Positions 63,490 to 64,000 of a stretch of DNA of 64,000 bases are shown piece after piece. The stretch's first letter is position 1, and every line of letters begins with the position of its first letter. Under the pieces are notes generated by a model. That model saw only the letters and a program-made list of their open reading frames with translations, did no database searches and was not told the DNA's origin. The stretch is taken from positions 310,001-374,000 of the forward strand of contig NZ_CANLNS010000003.1 of the NCBI RefSeq assembly GCF_947492715.1. The letters run 5' to 3'. The DNA comes from an uncultured Psychroserpens sp. (GTDB lineage: Bacteria > Bacteroidota > Bacteroidia > Flavobacteriales > Flavobacteriaceae). The translations under genes and the position numbers were made by a program.

Positions 63490-64000
63490 ATGAAAAAACT
63501 AATCATTCTTATACTTTTAATAGGGGCTTATTCTTGTTCAAATGAACCTCAAAATGTAGATACAATTGTTATTAATGCTAATGTTTATACAGTTAACGAC
63601 GATTTTTCTAGAGCCGAAGCCTTTGCTGTTAAGGACGGAAAATTTCTTGAAATAGGCAGCTCCAAAGATATTCAGGAAAAGTACATTTCAGAACGACTTA
63701 TTGATGCTCAAGGAAAAACAATTGTGCCAGGATTGATTGATGCTCACTGTCACTTTTTAGGTTTAGGATTTAATCAGCAAGCGGTTAATTTAGTTGGAAC
63801 TAAAAGTTTTGAAGATGTTGTAAAACGCGTATTGGATTTTCAGAATAAAAATAATGTGTCGTTTATAACAGGAAGAGGATGGGACCAAAATGATTGGGAA
63901 GACAAGACGTTTCCTAATAATACACTTTTAAATAAGTTGTTTCCAGAGACACCTGTTGCTTTAACCCGTGTAGATGGCCACGCGATACTGTGTAATCAAG
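63490..64000 (+). CDS. Amidohydrolase lipoprotein (5' part, cut by window end)
   Basis: A lipoprotein signal with lipobox AYSC (Cys16) precedes an amidohydrolase-3/YtcJ-like domain: NANVYTVNDDFSRAEAFAVK, GKTIVPGLIDAHCHFLGLGF (metal-binding HxH), TGRGWDQNDWEDK, TRVDGHAILCNQ. The metal ligands HCH and GHA are as expected. It is a metal-dependent hydrolase of an amide or related bond; the substrate is unknown. It was read directly to the window edge. Confidence 0.92.
   Translation, partial: MKKLIILILLIGAYSCSNEPQNVDTIVINANVYTVNDDFSRAEAFAVKDGKFLEIGSSKDIQEKYISERLIDAQGKTIVPGLIDAHCHFLGLGFNQQAVNLVGTKSFEDVVKRVLDFQNKNNVSFITGRGWDQNDWEDKTFPNNTLLNKLFPETPVALTRVDGHAILCNQ

Noticed and set aside
1..64000. CRISPR arrays or transposase genes
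   Set aside because: No regularly spaced direct repeats and no transposase-like reading frames were seen on either strand.

Overview
The window comes from a low-GC Bacteroidota genome, almost certainly a marine-type member of the Flavobacteriaceae. The support is: type IX secretion C-terminal sorting domains, a carboxypeptidase-regulatory-domain TonB receptor, promoters of the TAnnTTTG type, A/T-rich intergenic DNA, frequent short lipoproteins, and a tmRNA whose tag reads GENNYALAA. No rRNA or complete tRNA, CRISPR array, phage module or transposase was seen.

Left edge (1-1.6 kb): nrfA (cut by the window edge) and nrfH, the periplasmic ammonia-forming nitrite reductase. From 2.3 to 20.3 kb lies an accessory region. 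It holds secreted and lipoprotein genes of unknown function, a delta-60-repeat T9SS protein, a compact TonB receptor / lipoprotein / LytS-type kinase / LytTR regulator operon, an AraC regulator, a TlpA-type thiol protein, a decayed LytTR gene, gene fragments, and several copies of an intergenic repeat ending in ATTATACACGTTGTT. It is bounded on the right by the 3' end of tmRNA (ssrA, minus strand) and on the left by a 14-base copy of that same 3' end next to a strong terminator hairpin. This is the layout expected of an old island inserted in ssrA, although no integrase remains.

20.9-35 kb: an AlaDH/PNT-type dehydrogenase, then one long minus-strand operon (31.5 to 22.1 kb, twelve genes, many overlapping). 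It runs: membrane protein, winged-helix regulator, MpaB-like oxygenase, DUF4173 membrane protein, small membrane protein, Coq4-like protein, small membrane protein, SanA/YdcF-like protein, DUF2809, DUF1361, exosortase K, and its MSEP-CTERM target. Three near-perfect palindromes (TACTTTGAA-N-TTCAAAGTA) lie directly upstream of three of its genes and look like the operator of the regulator encoded in the operon. This is the most interesting unit in the window. After it come a transglutaminase-like protein, a GNAT, kdsA, and typA/bipA.

37.2-57.7 kb is a surface-polysaccharide locus. It has a NoeA-like methyltransferase, a sulfatase-like membrane protein, a second methyltransferase, five or six glycosyltransferases, a FemAB/GNAT-like protein, a DegT aminotransferase and a separated FdtA/WxcM-type sugar isomerase, two tandem flippases, a hexapeptide acyltransferase, and secreted proteins including a T9SS-sorted zinc metalloprotease and a beta-helix protein. 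The right end carries ftsE, a 1007-residue TPR protein, an outer-membrane barrel protein, and the start of an amidohydrolase lipoprotein that runs off the window.
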